Of a stretch of 64,000 bases of DNA, positions 8,905 to 18,012 are shown piece by piece. The notes under the pieces were generated by a model. It was not told the origin of the DNA and searched no databases. It saw only the letters and a program-made list of their open reading frames with translations. This stretch comes from Pseudomonas sp. ANT_H4. Its GTDB lineage: Bacteria; Pseudomonadota; Gammaproteobacteria; Pseudomonadales; Pseudomonadaceae. Position 1 is the stretch's first letter, and each line of letters opens with the position of its first letter. A program made the translations under genes and the position numbers. The stretch spans positions 186,001 to 250,000 of the forward strand of contig NZ_VOBG01000001.1 of the NCBI RefSeq assembly GCF_008369295.1. The letters are read 5' to 3'.

Positions 8905-9525
8905 ATGAGAGCCGACCTGGAAATTATCCAAGACTGGATCCCCGCCGGCAGCCGCGTGCTCGACCTGGGTTGCGGCGATGGCGAACTGCTGAGCTGGCTG
9001 CGGGACAACAAGCAAGTCACCGGCTATGGCCTGGAAAACGACCCGGACAACATTGCCCAGTGCGTGGCCAAGGGTATCAACGTCATCGAGCAGGACCTGG
9101 ACAAGGGGCTGGGCAACTTCGCCAGCAACAGTTTCGATATCGTCGTCATGACTCAGGCCCTGCAAGCCGTGCACTACCCGGACCGGATTCTCGACGAAAT
9201 GTTGCGGGTAGGCCGCCAGTGCATCATCACCTTCCCCAATTTCGGCCACTGGCGCTGCCGCTGGTACCTGGCCAGCAAGGGCCGGATGCCGGTGTCAGAT
9301 TTCCTGCCGTACACTTGGTACAACACGCCGAACATCCACTTCTGCACCTTCGAGGATTTCGAAGCGCTGTGCAGTGAGCGCGAAGCCAAAGTCATCAACC
9401 GCCTTGCTGTCGACCAACAGCACCGCCACGGGTGGGCCAGTAAGCTATGGCCTAATCTGTTGGGTGAGATCGGGATTTACCGGGTCAGCAGTCCAGGCCT
9501 GACAGACCATCAGATTGCCATCTAA
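8905..9525 (+). CDS. metW: MetW: methionine biosynthesis partner protein
   Basis: A 206-residue SAM-methyltransferase-fold protein: the N-terminus RADLEIIQDWIPAGSRVLDLG includes the motif I glycines (DLGCGDGELL, residues ~20-29). ITFPNFGHWRCR near residue 110 and DFLPYTWYNTPNIHFC near 132 are MetW family blocks. MetW is required with MetX for homoserine acylation in Pseudomonas and relatives. It sits 7 bases after metX and surely shares its transcript. Confidence 0.96.
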   Translation: MRADLEIIQDWIPAGSRVLDLGCGDGELLSWLRDNKQVTGYGLENDPDNIAQCVAKGINVIEQDLDKGLGNFASNSFDIVVMTQALQAVHYPDRILDEMLRVGRQCIITFPNFGHWRCRWYLASKGRMPVSDFLPYTWYNTPNIHFCTFEDFEALCSEREAKVINRLAVDQQHRHGWASKLWPNLLGEIGIYRVSSPGLTDHQIAI

Positions 9526-9549
9526 CAACCCTATTTAAGGAGGACGATC

Positions 9550-9984
9550 ATGAGTCGCCTGGCTGTTTTTCTACTCACCGCGTGCCTAAGCGTCACGGCC
9601 ATGGCCGCCGATGTTATCAAGGGTGAGCGCAAGGAAGTGTTTGGTGATATCACCGTTCACTACAGCACCTTCAATTCCACCTTTTTGCAACCCGATGTGG
9701 CCCAGGCGGTTGAGCTGGTGCGCAGCAAGCAGCAGGGCGTGATCAACGTTTCTGTGATCAAGGGCGGCACTCCGTTAACCGCGCAGGTCAGCGGTACGAT
9801 CAAAGAGTTGAGCGGCAAGAGCGTGCCTCTGAGCTTCAAGCAGATTACTGAAAGGGGGGCGATTTATTACCTCGCCCAATACCCGGTGCCCCAGCAAGAA
9901 ATCCGGGTTTTTACCATCAACGTTGAAACCGGCGGCAAAGCCCACGGTTTCAGTTTCAACCAAGAACTGTTTCCGGCCGAATAA
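9550..9984 (+). CDS. Exported DUF4426 protein
   Basis: A 144-residue protein with a clear signal peptide (residues 1-19, cleavage after AMA-A) and a single beta-rich domain with no catalytic motif I recognise; it matches the DUF4426 pattern ([16 protein letters not shown] and the C-terminal FSFNQELFP). A strong AGGAGG-type ribosome-binding site precedes ATG 9550. It is coupled to rdgB by a one-base overlap and lies in the metX-metW-x-rdgB-hemW run. The function is unknown; likely periplasmic. Confidence 0.85.
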   Translation: MSRLAVFLLTACLSVTAMAADVIKGERKEVFGDITVHYSTFNSTFLQPDVAQAVELVRSKQQGVINVSVIKGGTPLTAQVSGTIKELSGKSVPLSFKQITERGAIYYLAQYPVPQQEIRVFTINVETGGKAHGFSFNQELFPAE

Positions 9985-10577
9985 TGAACCTCACGCAACT
10001 CGTACTGGCCAGCCATAACGCCGGCAAACTCAAAGAACTCCAGGCCATGCTCGGCGAGTCGGTGCAACTGCGCTCGATTGGCGAGTTCAGCACCGTCGAG
10101 CCGGAAGAGACCGGCCTGTCATTCGTCGAGAACGCCATCCTCAAGGCCCGCAATGCTTCGCGCATCTCGGGCCTGCCGGCCCTGGCAGACGATTCGGGGC
10201 TGGCGGTGGACTTTCTTGGCGGTGCGCCGGGCATTTATTCAGCCCGTTATGCCGATGGCCAAGGCGATGCGGCGAACAACGCCAAGCTGCTGGACGTACT
10301 CAAGCACGTGCCCGACGCTGAGCGCGGCGCACAGTTCGTCTGTGTGCTGGCCTTGGTGCGTCACGCTGACGACCCGTTGCCGATCCTCTGCGAAGGCCTG
10401 TGGCACGGGCGTATCCTGCATACAGCCAGCGGAGCCCACGGTTTTGGTTATGACCCGCTGTTCTGGGTACCAGAGCGCGACTGCTCAAGTGCCGAGCTGA
10501 GTCCGGCAGACAAGAACCAGATCAGCCACCGCGCCCGTGCAATGGATTTGCTGCGCCAGCGTCTGGGCCTGAAATGA
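9984..10577 (+). CDS. rdgB: RdgB: XTP/dITP pyrophosphatase
   Basis: A 197-residue house-cleaning nucleotidase that hydrolyses dITP, XTP and ITP to monophosphates, preventing their entry into DNA. Family motifs: [10 protein letters not shown] at 9-18, the catalytic DDSGL around residue 69, [10 protein letters not shown] near 78, and SHRARAMD near the C-terminus. The start overlaps the previous stop (TAATG) and the end overlaps hemW by 4 bases (ATGA), so the three genes are translationally coupled. Confidence 0.97.
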   Translation: MNLTQLVLASHNAGKLKELQAMLGESVQLRSIGEFSTVEPEETGLSFVENAILKARNASRISGLPALADDSGLAVDFLGGAPGIYSARYADGQGDAANNAKLLDVLKHVPDAERGAQFVCVLALVRHADDPLPILCEGLWHGRILHTASGAHGFGYDPLFWVPERDCSSAELSPADKNQISHRARAMDLLRQRLGLK

Positions 10578-11776
10578 TCCAGAACACCTCTGCGCAGCCA
10601 CTGATCCTCGGTGGCGCGCAAACACCTCGGGCGGCCCTGCCTCACCTGCCGCCCCTGGCGCTGTACATCCACATCCCGTGGTGCGTGCGTAAATGTCCCT
10701 ATTGCGACTTCAACTCCCACACCGCCAGCCCCGTGTTGCCGGAAGAAGAGTACGTCGATGCCTTGCTGGCTGACCTTGATCAGGACCTGCACGCCGTTTA
10801 CGGCCGCGAACTGAGTTCGATCTTCTTCGGCGGCGGCACCCCCAGCCTGTTCAGCGCAACCGCGCTGGGCCGACTGCTCAAGGGCGTGGAACAACGTATC
10901 CCGTTTGCCTGCGACATCGAGATTACCCTGGAAGCCAATCCCGGAACCTTCGAGCAAGAGAAGTTCGTGGCTTATCGCAAGCTGGGAATCAATCGACTGT
11001 CCATTGGCATCCAGAGCTTCCAGCAGGAAAAACTCAAGGCCCTGGGCCGAATCCACAATGGTGACGAAGCCATACGTGCCGCCGGTATGGCGCGTCAGGC
11101 AGGGTTCGACAACTTCAACCTGGACCTGATGCACGGCTTGCCCGATCAGTCCCTGGATGACGCCCTGGACGACCTGCGCCAGGCCATTGCCCTCAAGCCC
11201 ACACACCTGTCGTGGTATCAACTGACCCTGGAACCCAACACGGTGTTCTGGAACCAGCCGCCGACACTGCCGGAAGACGACACCTTGTGGGATATCCAGG
11301 AGGCAGGCCAAGCCCTGCTGGCCGAACACGGTTACGCCCAGTATGAAGTCTCGGCCTACGCCCAGACGGGCCGGCCGGCGCGGCACAACCTCAATTACTG
11401 GAGTTTCGGCGACTTTATCGGCATCGGCGCCGGCGCCCACGGCAAGCTCAGCCATCCAGACGGGCGCATCGTGCGCACCTGGAAAACCCGCCTGCCCAAG
11501 GACTACCTCAACCCGGCAAAGAACTTCCAGGCCGGCTCGAAAGAACTGACCAATGATGAGTTGCCGTTCGAGTTCCTGATGAACGCCCTGCGCCTCACCG
11601 ACGGCGTCGAAGCCAGGCTCTACACCGAGCGCACCGGCCTGGACCTGGCCAGCCTCAGTGAAGCCCGCCGCGAGGCAGAACAAAGTGGCTTATTGCAGGT
11701 CGAACCGTCACGCCTGGCGGCCACCGACCGCGGGCAACTCTTTCTCAATGACCTGCTGCAGAAGTTTTTGAGCTGA
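10574..11776 (+). CDS. hemW: HemW: radical SAM heme chaperone
   Basis: A 400-residue radical-SAM protein. The cluster motif is Cys37-x3-Cys41-x2-Cys44-D-Phe46, the HemW/HemN-type CxxxCxxCxF signature. [21 protein letters not shown] and [10 protein letters not shown] follow in order, and the C-terminal HemN domain begins around residue 300. HemW lacks the extra cysteine of true coproporphyrinogen dehydrogenases and delivers heme to respiratory enzymes. Cotranslated with rdgB. Confidence 0.95.
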   Translation: MIQNTSAQPLILGGAQTPRAALPHLPPLALYIHIPWCVRKCPYCDFNSHTASPVLPEEEYVDALLADLDQDLHAVYGRELSSIFFGGGTPSLFSATALGRLLKGVEQRIPFACDIEITLEANPGTFEQEKFVAYRKLGINRLSIGIQSFQQEKLKALGRIHNGDEAIRAAGMARQAGFDNFNLDLMHGLPDQSLDDALDDLRQAIALKPTHLSWYQLTLEPNTVFWNQPPTLPEDDTLWDIQEAGQALLAEHGYAQYEVSAYAQTGRPARHNLNYWSFGDFIGIGAGAHGKLSHPDGRIVRTWKTRLPKDYLNPAKNFQAGSKELTNDELPFEFLMNALRLTDGVEARLYTERTGLDLASLSEARREAEQSGLLQVEPSRLAATDRGQLFLNDLLQKFLS

Positions 11777-11794
11777 TAGCTCTAAGGAAATCGA

Positions 11795-12118
11795 ATGGAT
11801 TTGGTACTCGACCTGCTCGCCACCGTATCCCGCTGGAGCCGCAGCAACCTGTCGGAAATCTCCCTGGCCCTCGTCGGCTGCCTGCTGGTGGTGTTTGGCG
11901 CCGACATCAAGGGCTGGGTCGACGCCCGCATGGGCAGCATCGCAGGCGCGTTGCGCGTACCGCTGATGGCCCTGGTGTGCATGATCGGCAGTGGCGCCGC
12001 GTTGATCTACGCCACACCGTGGATTGTTCGGGGGCTGAGCCAGTTCAACAACTACAGCCTGGCGCCAGTGTTGTTGGTGGTGCTGGTGTTGATTGGGGTT
12101 GTAGCGGATCGACGCTGA
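11795..12118 (+). CDS. DUF3392 family small membrane protein
   Basis: A 107-residue hydrophobic protein with three predicted membrane segments (~22-38, ~52-74 and ~84-104) separated by the polar GADIKGWVDARMGS loop. It matches DUF3392, a family of unknown function common next to hemW/rdgB/trmB in Pseudomonas. It starts 18 bases after hemW and is probably the last gene of that transcript; a REP hairpin follows. Confidence 0.85.
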   Translation: MDLVLDLLATVSRWSRSNLSEISLALVGCLLVVFGADIKGWVDARMGSIAGALRVPLMALVCMIGSGAALIYATPWIVRGLSQFNNYSLAPVLLVVLVLIGVVADRR

Positions 12119-12140
12119 CCTCAAACCCAACACAAAAAAA

Positions 12141-12170
12141 ATGTGGGAGCTGGCTTGCCTGCTCCCACAT
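12141..12170. repeat. REP-type palindrome (GTGGGAGC family)
   Basis: Perfect 10-base arms ATGTGGGAGC / GCTCCCACAT around the loop TGGCTTGCCT, located between the convergent DUF3392 gene and trmB. An A-tract (12133-12140) on its left side reads as a T-tract after the hairpin on the minus strand, so it could also end trmB transcription. Related to the paired element at 44547-44614. Confidence 0.7.
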
Positions 12171-12197
12171 TTGATTGCATTTCAGCTTTCTAGCTGA

Positions 12198-12923
12198 TTA
12201 AGACAGCTTCTCGAACTTCATATCCCAAACCCCATGCCCCAGTCGCTCGCCGCGACGCTCGAACTTGGTGATCGGCCGTTCGGTCGGACGCGGGACGCAT
12301 TTGCCGTCTTCGGCCAGGTTGCGGTAGCCGGGGGCGACGTCCATGACTTCCAGCATGTACTCGGTGTACGGTTCCCAGTCGGTGGCCATATGCAGGATGC
12401 CGCCGACCTTGAGCTTGCTGCGTACCAGCTCCGCGAAGGAAGCCTGGACGATGCGGCGCTTGTGGTGACGGCTCTTGTGCCATGGGTCGGGGAAAAATAG
12501 CATCAGGCGGTCGAGACTATTGTCAGCGATGCAACGGTTGAGCACTTCAATGGCGTCGCAGTCGTAGACCCGCAGGTTGGTCAGGCCCTGGGTGAGCACG
12601 CCGTTGAGCAGCGCACCGACACCCGGACGGTGCACTTCGACACCGATAAAGTCCTGTTCCGGCGAGGCCGCGGCCATTTCCAGCAGGGAGTGGCCCATGC
12701 CGAAGCCGATTTCCAGGGAGCGCGGGGCCGAACGGCCAAACACTTGGTCGAAGTCCACCGGCGCGTCGGCCAGGGGCAGGACGAACAGCGGCGTGCCCTG
12801 CTCCAGGCCCTTTTGCTGGCCTTCAGTCATGCGCCCAGCGCGCATCACGAAGCTCTTGATGCGGCGGTGCTGGCGCTCTTCGCCTTCTTCCACAGGGTTC
12901 GGCGTTTCGTTTGATTCAGTCAT
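12198..12923 (-). CDS. trmB: tRNA (guanine-N7-)-methyltransferase
   Basis: A 241-residue SAM methyltransferase that makes m7G46 in the variable loop of tRNAs. Motif [15 protein letters not shown] is near residues 70-83, the substrate motif [12 protein letters not shown] near 156-167, and [14 protein letters not shown] near 190-203 is diagnostic. An in-frame TTG one codon upstream (12926) is possible but the ATG at 12923 is preferred. It lies 9 bases downstream of thiG on the same strand, so thiS, thiG and trmB probably form one transcript. Confidence 0.97.
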   Translation of the reverse strand: MTESNETPNPVEEGEERQHRRIKSFVMRAGRMTEGQQKGLEQGTPLFVLPLADAPVDFDQVFGRSAPRSLEIGFGMGHSLLEMAAASPEQDFIGVEVHRPGVGALLNGVLTQGLTNLRVYDCDAIEVLNRCIADNSLDRLMLFFPDPWHKSRHHKRRIVQASFAELVRSKLKVGGILHMATDWEPYTEYMLEVMDVAPGYRNLAEDGKCVPRPTERPITKFERRGERLGHGVWDMKFEKLS

Positions 12924-12932
12924 CAATGGCTC

Positions 12933-13727
12933 TTACTTGATCAGACCATCCAGCGGCGAGGAGGCGCTGGCGTAAAGTTTTTTCGGCATACGCCCGGCGA
13001 GGTACGCCAGGCGACCGGCGACAATGGCGTGCTTCATGGCTTGCGCCATCATGATCGGTTGCTGCGCGTTGGCGATGGCCGAATTCATCAGCACCGCTTC
13101 GCAGCCCAGCTCCATGGCGATGGTGGCGTCGGAGGCGGTACCGACACCGGCGTCCACCAGCACAGGAATCTTGGCTTCTTCGAGGATGATCTGCAGGTTG
13201 TAAGGGTTGCAGATCCCCAGGCCAGTGCCGATCAGGCCAGCCAGCGGCATCACGGCGATACAGCCGATTTCCGCCAGTTGACGGGCGATGATCGGGTCAT
13301 CGCTGGTGTAGACCATCACGTCGAAGCCTTCCTTGACCAGGATTTCAGCGGCCTTGAGGGTTTCGATCACGTTGGGAAACAGGGTTTTCTGGTCGGCCAG
13401 GACTTCCAGCTTCACCAGGTTGTGGCCGTCGAGCAGTTCACGGGCCAGGCGGCAAGTGCGCACGGCCTCGATAGCGTCGTAGCAACCGGCGGTGTTCGGC
13501 AGGATGGTGTAGCGATCCGGCGGCAGGATATCCAACAGGTTCGGTTCGCCCGGGTTCTGGCCGATATTGGTGCGGCGCACGGCAACCGTGACGATCTCGG
13601 CGCCCGAGGCTTCGATGGCCAGGCGGGTTTCTTCCATGTCGCGATACTTGCCGGTGCCTACCAGCAAACGCGACTGGTAGGTACGACCGGCCAGGACGAA
13701 GGGCTTGTCGCTACGAACGATGCTCAT
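12933..13727 (-). CDS. thiG: Thiazole synthase
   Basis: A 264-residue TIM-barrel enzyme that builds the thiamine thiazole from 1-deoxy-xylulose-5-phosphate, dehydroglycine and ThiS-thiocarboxylate. The Schiff-base lysine is Lys106 in [11 protein letters not shown]; the phosphate-binding end [21 protein letters not shown] lies near residues 175-195. Standard length. It is 68 bases downstream of thiS; the pair is adjacent as in most Pseudomonas. Confidence 0.97.
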   Translation of the reverse strand: MSIVRSDKPFVLAGRTYQSRLLVGTGKYRDMEETRLAIEASGAEIVTVAVRRTNIGQNPGEPNLLDILPPDRYTILPNTAGCYDAIEAVRTCRLARELLDGHNLVKLEVLADQKTLFPNVIETLKAAEILVKEGFDVMVYTSDDPIIARQLAEIGCIAVMPLAGLIGTGLGICNPYNLQIILEEAKIPVLVDAGVGTASDATIAMELGCEAVLMNSAIANAQQPIMMAQAMKHAIVAGRLAYLAGRMPKKLYASASSPLDGLIK

Positions 13728-13795
13728 GGGAAATCCTCTGTTGGGGTGAGGTTCTGCAGAATGCGGGGTGGCGCGCTTACGCGCCGGGCGAACGG

Positions 13796-13996
13796 CTAGC
13801 CGCCGCCGATAGCGTGGACCACTTCGACCTGGTCACCCTCGGTGAGCGCGGTCTCGGCGTGCTGGCTACGCAGGACGATATCCTGATTGAGCTCCACTGC
13901 GACGCGGCGTCCGGTCAAGTCCAGACGGGTCAGCAGGGTCGCAACGGTTTCACCGTCGGGCAGTTCAAAGGGTTCGCCGTTCAACTGAATGCGCAT
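13796..13996 (-). CDS. thiS: ThiS: sulfur-carrier protein for thiazole synthesis
   Basis: Starting at ATG 13996 gives 66 residues, the normal size for this ubiquitin-like carrier; the frame stays open for 48 codons upstream but that part has no ThiS similarity. The C-terminus ends in the required Gly-Gly (HAIGGG), which ThiF adenylates and which then carries the thiocarboxylate to ThiG. Core pattern [16 protein letters not shown] then [10 protein letters not shown]. Transcribed with thiG and trmB. Confidence 0.95.
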   Translation of the reverse strand: MRIQLNGEPFELPDGETVATLLTRLDLTGRRVAVELNQDIVLRSQHAETALTEGDQVEVVHAIGGG

Positions 13997-14087
13997 GCCG
14001 CAGGCCGCCATCGTTTTTAGGGGCCAGCATTCTAGCTCGATCGGCCTTGCCGACCCAAGGCCCTTCGTCAGCTGCAAGCGGCAAGCT

Positions 14088-14468
14088 TTAAGCCGAGAGT
14101 TGCAAGCGCCAGGCAGCCAGGCCAAGGCACAGCCAACCAATCAGGAACGCCAAGCCGCCGAACGGCGTAATGATCCCAAGTTTGCTGATGCCGGTCAGCG
14201 TCAGCAGGTACAGGCTGCCGGAGAACAGCAGGATGCCGACGACAAACGACATGCCCGCCCAGGTGACCAGCCGACCGGGAATGTGCGCGGCCAGCAGAGC
14301 CACGCCGAACAGTGCCAGGGTATGTACCAGTTGGTAGGTCACGCCGGTGTGGAAAATCGCCAGATAGTCGGCGCTCAGTCGGTTTTTCAGGCCGTGGGCG
14401 GCAAACGCACCAAGGGCGACACCGGTGAAACCAAAAAAGGCAGCCAGTAACAGAAAGCCACGCAGCAT
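14088..14468 (-). CDS. DUF423 family membrane protein
   Basis: A 126-residue inner-membrane protein with four hydrophobic helices. The N-terminal block GALGAFAAHGLK (read here as VALGAFAAHGLKNRLS, ~17-32) and the YQLVHTLALFGVALL helix are typical of the DUF423/YgdD family, as is the ending GGLAFLIGWLCLGLAAWR. Function unknown. It is divergent from mtgA with 74 bases between starts. The 91-base gap to thiS holds only a short AGCTGCAAGCGGCAAGCT-like repeat. Confidence 0.92.
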   Translation of the reverse strand: MLRGFLLLAAFFGFTGVALGAFAAHGLKNRLSADYLAIFHTGVTYQLVHTLALFGVALLAAHIPGRLVTWAGMSFVVGILLFSGSLYLLTLTGISKLGIITPFGGLAFLIGWLCLGLAAWRLQLSA

Positions 14469-14503
14469 GAGGAACTCCAGTCAGACTCATTGGGCAGGGT
14501 CTG

Positions 14504-14509
14504 TATAAT
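14504..14509 (+). promoter_or_regulatory. Candidate -10 element for mtgA
   Basis: A consensus TATAAT lies 33 bases before the mtgA ATG at 14543. The sequence 17 bases upstream (TCAGAC) is a poor -35, so this is a tentative call resting on the perfect -10 and its position in the divergent gap with the DUF423 gene. Confidence 0.4.
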
Positions 14510-14542
14510 GGCCCGCTCAAACGGTTCGGCCAAGCCATCTCT

Positions 14543-15265
14543 ATGCTGCGTCTCCTCTTCAGTCGTTTCCTCAAAGCCGTGAAATGGTTTGCCATCGGCA
14601 GCGTTTTGCTGGTGCTGCTGTTTCGCGCGGTACCGCCACCGGGAACCGCGTTGATGGTCGAGCGCAAGGTCGAGTCCTGGTTCGACGGCGAACCCATTGA
14701 CCTGCAGCGCAGCTGGGTGCCGTGGGATGAAATCTCCGAGGATCTGAAAGTAGCGGTGATGGCTGGCGAGGATCAGCGCTTTCCCCAGCATTGGGGCTTT
14801 GATTTTGGTGCGATCCAGGCCGCCTTGCTGCATAACGAGCGCGGCGGTTCGCTTCGCGGTGCCAGCACCTTGAGCCAGCAAGTGTCGAAGAACTTGTTCC
14901 TGTGGGCCGGGCGCAGTTGGCTGCGCAAGGGGCTGGAGGCGTGGTTTACCGGGCTGATCGAGACTCTTTGGCCCAAGCAGCGAATTCTTGAGGTGTACCT
15001 CAACAGCGTGGAGTGGGATGAAGGGGTATTTGGCGCGGAGGCGGCGGCACGGCATCACTTTGGCGTGAGCGCGAAGTCCCTGAGCCGTCAGCAGGCCAGT
15101 TATCTGGCGGCGGTGCTGCCTAACCCACGGGTTTGGAGCGCCAGTCATCCGACTGCTTATGTAGCCCGACGGGCCGCCTGGATTCGCCAGCAGATGAGTC
15201 AGTTGGGTGGCGACAGTTACCTGAATGAACTGAGCAATTCGCGTAAGGCGCCATGGGCCGACTGA
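14543..15265 (+). CDS. mtgA: Monofunctional biosynthetic peptidoglycan transglycosylase
   Basis: A 240-residue glycosyltransferase family 51 enzyme that polymerises lipid II into glycan strands. One N-terminal membrane anchor (~14-32) is followed by the GT51 domain with the catalytic glutamate Glu76 in [14 protein letters not shown], the [17 protein letters not shown] block (~115-131) and the second active-site region [14 protein letters not shown]. No transpeptidase domain. It is convergent with rpoH across a bidirectional terminator. Confidence 0.96.
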   Translation: MLRLLFSRFLKAVKWFAIGSVLLVLLFRAVPPPGTALMVERKVESWFDGEPIDLQRSWVPWDEISEDLKVAVMAGEDQRFPQHWGFDFGAIQAALLHNERGGSLRGASTLSQQVSKNLFLWAGRSWLRKGLEAWFTGLIETLWPKQRILEVYLNSVEWDEGVFGAEAAARHHFGVSAKSLSRQQASYLAAVLPNPRVWSASHPTAYVARRAAWIRQQMSQLGGDSYLNELSNSRKAPWAD

Positions 15266-15280
15266 TTGTTTCCAGCACCA

Positions 15281-15317
15281 AAAAAAATGCCCCGATCTTT
15301 CGATCGGGGCATTTTTT
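15281..15317. terminator. Bidirectional intrinsic terminator between mtgA and rpoH
   Basis: A stem with arms ATGCCCCGATC and GATCGGGGCAT closed by the loop TTTC, flanked by A7 on the left and T6 on the right. It therefore gives a stem plus U-tract on both strands and serves the convergent mtgA and rpoH transcripts. Confidence 0.92.
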
Positions 15318-15334
15318 ATGTCTTTCGCAGCGTT

Positions 15335-16189
15335 TTAAGCGGCGATCGACAGTTTCAGCTTATTCATCGCGCTTTTCTCAAGCTGACGAATCCGCTCGGC
15401 CGACACGTTGTACTTCTGCGCCAAGTCGTGCAGCGTGGCTTTTTCTTCTGCCAGCCAGCGCTGGTAGAGGATGTCACGGCTGCGGTCGTCCAGCACTTCC
15501 AGTGCTTCGTGCAGGTTGTGGTTGGAGTTATCGCTCCAGTCGGCATCTTCCAGTTGACGTGCCGGGTCATACCGGTGGTCTTCCAGGTAGTTGGCCGGCG
15601 ATTGGAAGGCGCTGTCGTCGTCCGCTTCCGCGGCCGGGTCAAAGGCCATGTCATGGCCGGTCAAGCGACTTTCCATCTCGCGCACTTCCCGAGGCTCCAC
15701 ACCGAGGCTTTCCGCCACGCGATGGACTTCCTCGTTATTCAGCCACGCCAGGCGTTTCTTCTGGCTGCGCAGGTTGAAGAACAGCTTGCGCTGGGCCTTG
15801 GTGGTCGCCACTTTCACGATGCGCCAGTTGCGCAGGATGAACTCGTGGATTTCCGCCTTGATCCAGTGCACGGCAAACGACACCAAACGCACACCCATCT
15901 CAGGGTTGAAGCGCTTTACCGCCTTCATCAGGCCGACGTTGCCTTCCTGGATCAGGTCAGCCTGGGCCAGGCCGTAGCCGCTATAGCTACGGGCAATATG
16001 TACAACAAAACGCAGGTGGGCGAGCACCATCTGCCGAGCCGCCCCCAAATCCTGCTCATAGTAGAGACTCTCGGCCAGTTCACGCTCCTGCTCGGGCGTC
16101 AGCAATGGAATGCTGTTGACCGTGTGCACATAAGCTTCCAGGTTCGCACCCGGGACCAAGGCATAAGCAGGTTGCAAAGAAGTGGTCAT
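15335..16189 (-). CDS. rpoH: RpoH: heat-shock sigma factor (sigma-32)
   Basis: Starting at ATG 16189 ([14 protein letters not shown]) gives 284 residues, the normal Pseudomonas length. Region 2 includes [34 protein letters not shown] and region 2.4 [17 protein letters not shown]; the RpoH box (QRKLFFNLR, near 131-139) and region 4 helix-turn-helix ([20 protein letters not shown]) follow. It directs RNA polymerase to chaperone and protease genes. It follows ftsX on the same strand with a 129-base gap holding a sigma-E-like promoter. Confidence 0.97.
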   Translation of the reverse strand: MTTSLQPAYALVPGANLEAYVHTVNSIPLLTPEQERELAESLYYEQDLGAARQMVLAHLRFVVHIARSYSGYGLAQADLIQEGNVGLMKAVKRFNPEMGVRLVSFAVHWIKAEIHEFILRNWRIVKVATTKAQRKLFFNLRSQKKRLAWLNNEEVHRVAESLGVEPREVREMESRLTGHDMAFDPAAEADDDSAFQSPANYLEDHRYDPARQLEDADWSDNSNHNLHEALEVLDDRSRDILYQRWLAEEKATLHDLAQKYNVSAERIRQLEKSAMNKLKLSIAA

Positions 16190-16238
16190 ACGAAAAAACC
16201 TCCGACTCACATAACTCGTGCAGTTCAGCACTGCGAAA

Positions 16239-16265
16239 ATTGACCGGGAACCGTAGGACAAGTTC
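16239..16265 (-). promoter_or_regulatory. Sigma-E/AlgU-type promoter candidate for rpoH
   Basis: On the minus strand GAACTT (16265-16260) is followed after exactly 16 bases by TCAAT (16243-16239). This fits the extracytoplasmic sigma pattern GAACTT-N16/17-TCnnA. It lies 50 bases before the rpoH ATG. rpoH is a known target of sigma-E in E. coli and of AlgU in P. aeruginosa, so the site is in the expected place; it has not been mapped here. Confidence 0.6.
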
Positions 16266-16318
16266 CCTAAACCGCTGATACGGTCAATACAAACAAAACC
16301 ACGTTAATCTGACATTAA

Positions 16319-17344
16319 CTACTTCGGTGCCAGCTCACGTAAATGCCGTGCGACCGCAATCCAAGCACCGATATACCCCAACAATACCGCGCCAAGCAAG
16401 AGCGACAGACCATCGGCTGCCGGCACGCCGGCCAGCGCAAAATCGCTGCCGTACAAACCAGCCAGGCCGACCACCGCATCGTTCAGCCAATCCAGGCCAA
16501 ACGCAAGGACGCCCCAGGACAGAATCCCGGCACCAAAGCCATACAACGCCCCCATATACAGAAATGGACGACGCACATAGCTGTCCGTGCCGCCGACCAG
16601 TTTAATCACTTCTATCTCTGTGCGACGGTTTTCAATATGAAGACGAATGGTATTACCTATCACCAAAAGTAATGCAGAAACCAAAAGTACCGTCAAACCG
16701 AAGACAAACCGGTCACCCAGCTTGAGAATTGCCGCCAGGCGCTCGACCCAGACGAGATCAAGCTGCGCCTGTTGCACCTTGGGCAGCTCGGACAGTTTTT
16801 GTCGCAAGGCTTCAAGGGTCGGCTTGTCGACTTCATTAGGCGTCACCAGCACCACGCCCGGCAGCGGATTTTGCGGCAATTCTTTCAATGCCTCACCCAA
16901 ACCGGTTTGCTGCTGGAACTCTTCCAGAGCCTGATCGCGGCTGATGTACTCGGCATCAGCCACACCCGGCATGTTCTTGATCTGCTCGCGCAGAGCCTCG
17001 CCTTCAGCGGGACTGGCGTCCAATTGCAAGTACAGGGAAATCTGCGCCGCCCGCTGCCAGGAACCGCCGAGGCGCTCGACATTATTAAGCAGCAGCGACA
17101 AACCCATCGGCAGGCTCAAGGCTACGGCCATCACCAGGCAGGTAAAAAAACTACCCACCGGCTGCTTGCCCAGACGGCGCAGGCTGTCCAGCAGGCTGGC
17201 GCGGTGGTTTTCGACCCAGGCATGCAGCAAGGTGCTGAAGTCTGGGCCGTCGTCCTCGTCGTGTTTCTTTTTCTTCTGCGGTTGCGGGTCGGCCGGTTTC
17301 GGCGCGACACGTTCGGAAACCTTAGGGCTGCGTGTAGCACTCAT
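16319..17344 (-). CDS. ftsX: FtsX: cell-division ABC transporter permease
   Basis: A 341-residue membrane protein: a Lys-rich cytoplasmic N-terminus (QPQKKKKHDEDDG), a first membrane helix (~66-90), a periplasmic domain (~95-210), three more helices (~220-240, ~265-290, ~308-330) and a short tail. This is the FtsX topology; with FtsE it couples the divisome to periplasmic peptidoglycan hydrolases. Its start overlaps the ftsE stop by 4 bases. Third gene of ftsY-ftsE-ftsX. Confidence 0.96.
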   Translation of the reverse strand: MSATRSPKVSERVAPKPADPQPQKKKKHDEDDGPDFSTLLHAWVENHRASLLDSLRRLGKQPVGSFFTCLVMAVALSLPMGLSLLLNNVERLGGSWQRAAQISLYLQLDASPAEGEALREQIKNMPGVADAEYISRDQALEEFQQQTGLGEALKELPQNPLPGVVLVTPNEVDKPTLEALRQKLSELPKVQQAQLDLVWVERLAAILKLGDRFVFGLTVLLVSALLLVIGNTIRLHIENRRTEIEVIKLVGGTDSYVRRPFLYMGALYGFGAGILSWGVLAFGLDWLNDAVVGLAGLYGSDFALAGVPAADGLSLLLGAVLLGYIGAWIAVARHLRELAPK

Positions 17345-18012
17345 ACGCCAGCCTCCCCGTCACCGATCAAGCGGCCGCGTTGCAGGGTCAGCATGCGATG
17401 GCGCATGCGGGCGATCAGCGCCAGGTCGTGACTGGCGATCAGCACACTGGTGCCCAGGCGGTTGATGTCTTCGAAAACACCCATGATTTCTGCTGCCAGA
17501 CGTGGGTCGAGGTTACCGGTGGGCTCATCCGCCAGCAGCAAGGCCGGGCGATGGACGATGGCGCGGGCGATGCCGACGCGCTGCTGCTGGCCGGTAGACA
17601 GGTCGCCGGGATAAAGATCGGTCTTGTCCGACAGCGCCACACGCTCCAGGGCCGAATCCACACGCTTGACGATTTCCGCCTTGGACAGCCCGAGAATCTG
17701 TAACGGCAAGGCAATGTTGTTGAACACCGTGCGATCAAACAGCAACTGGTGATTCTGGAACACCACGCCAATCTGACGGCGCAAGAACGGGATCTGCGAG
17801 TTACTGATGGTCGCCAGGTCCTGGCCCGCCAGCAACAGCTTGCCAGTGGTTGGGCGCTCCATGGCCAGCAGCAACCGCAACAAGGTACTTTTGCCAGCAC
17901 CGGAATGACCGGTGACGAACAAGAATTCGCCGCGACGCACTCTAAAACTCAGCTCATGCAAGCCGACATGCCCGTTAGCGTAGCGTTTACCGACTTGTTC
18001 GAAACGAATCAT
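17341..18012 (-). CDS. ftsE: FtsE: cell-division ATP-binding protein
   Basis: A 223-residue ABC ATPase. Walker A GHSGAGKSTLL at ~36-46, the Q-loop near QNHQLLFDRTV, signature LSTGQQQRVGIARAI, Walker B LLLADEPTGNLD and the switch His in IASHDLALI are all intact. It powers FtsX in septal cell-wall remodelling. Four-base overlaps with ftsY upstream and ftsX downstream indicate a tightly coupled operon. Confidence 0.97.
   Translation of the reverse strand: MIRFEQVGKRYANGHVGLHELSFRVRRGEFLFVTGHSGAGKSTLLRLLLAMERPTTGKLLLAGQDLATISNSQIPFLRRQIGVVFQNHQLLFDRTVFNNIALPLQILGLSKAEIVKRVDSALERVALSDKTDLYPGDLSTGQQQRVGIARAIVHRPALLLADEPTGNLDPRLAAEIMGVFEDINRLGTSVLIASHDLALIARMRHRMLTLQRGRLIGDGEAGV

Noticed and set aside
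13997..14087. Possible N-terminal extension of ThiS up to 14140
   Set aside because: ThiS proteins are about 66 residues; the extension overlaps a repeat-like stretch and the DUF423 gene end.
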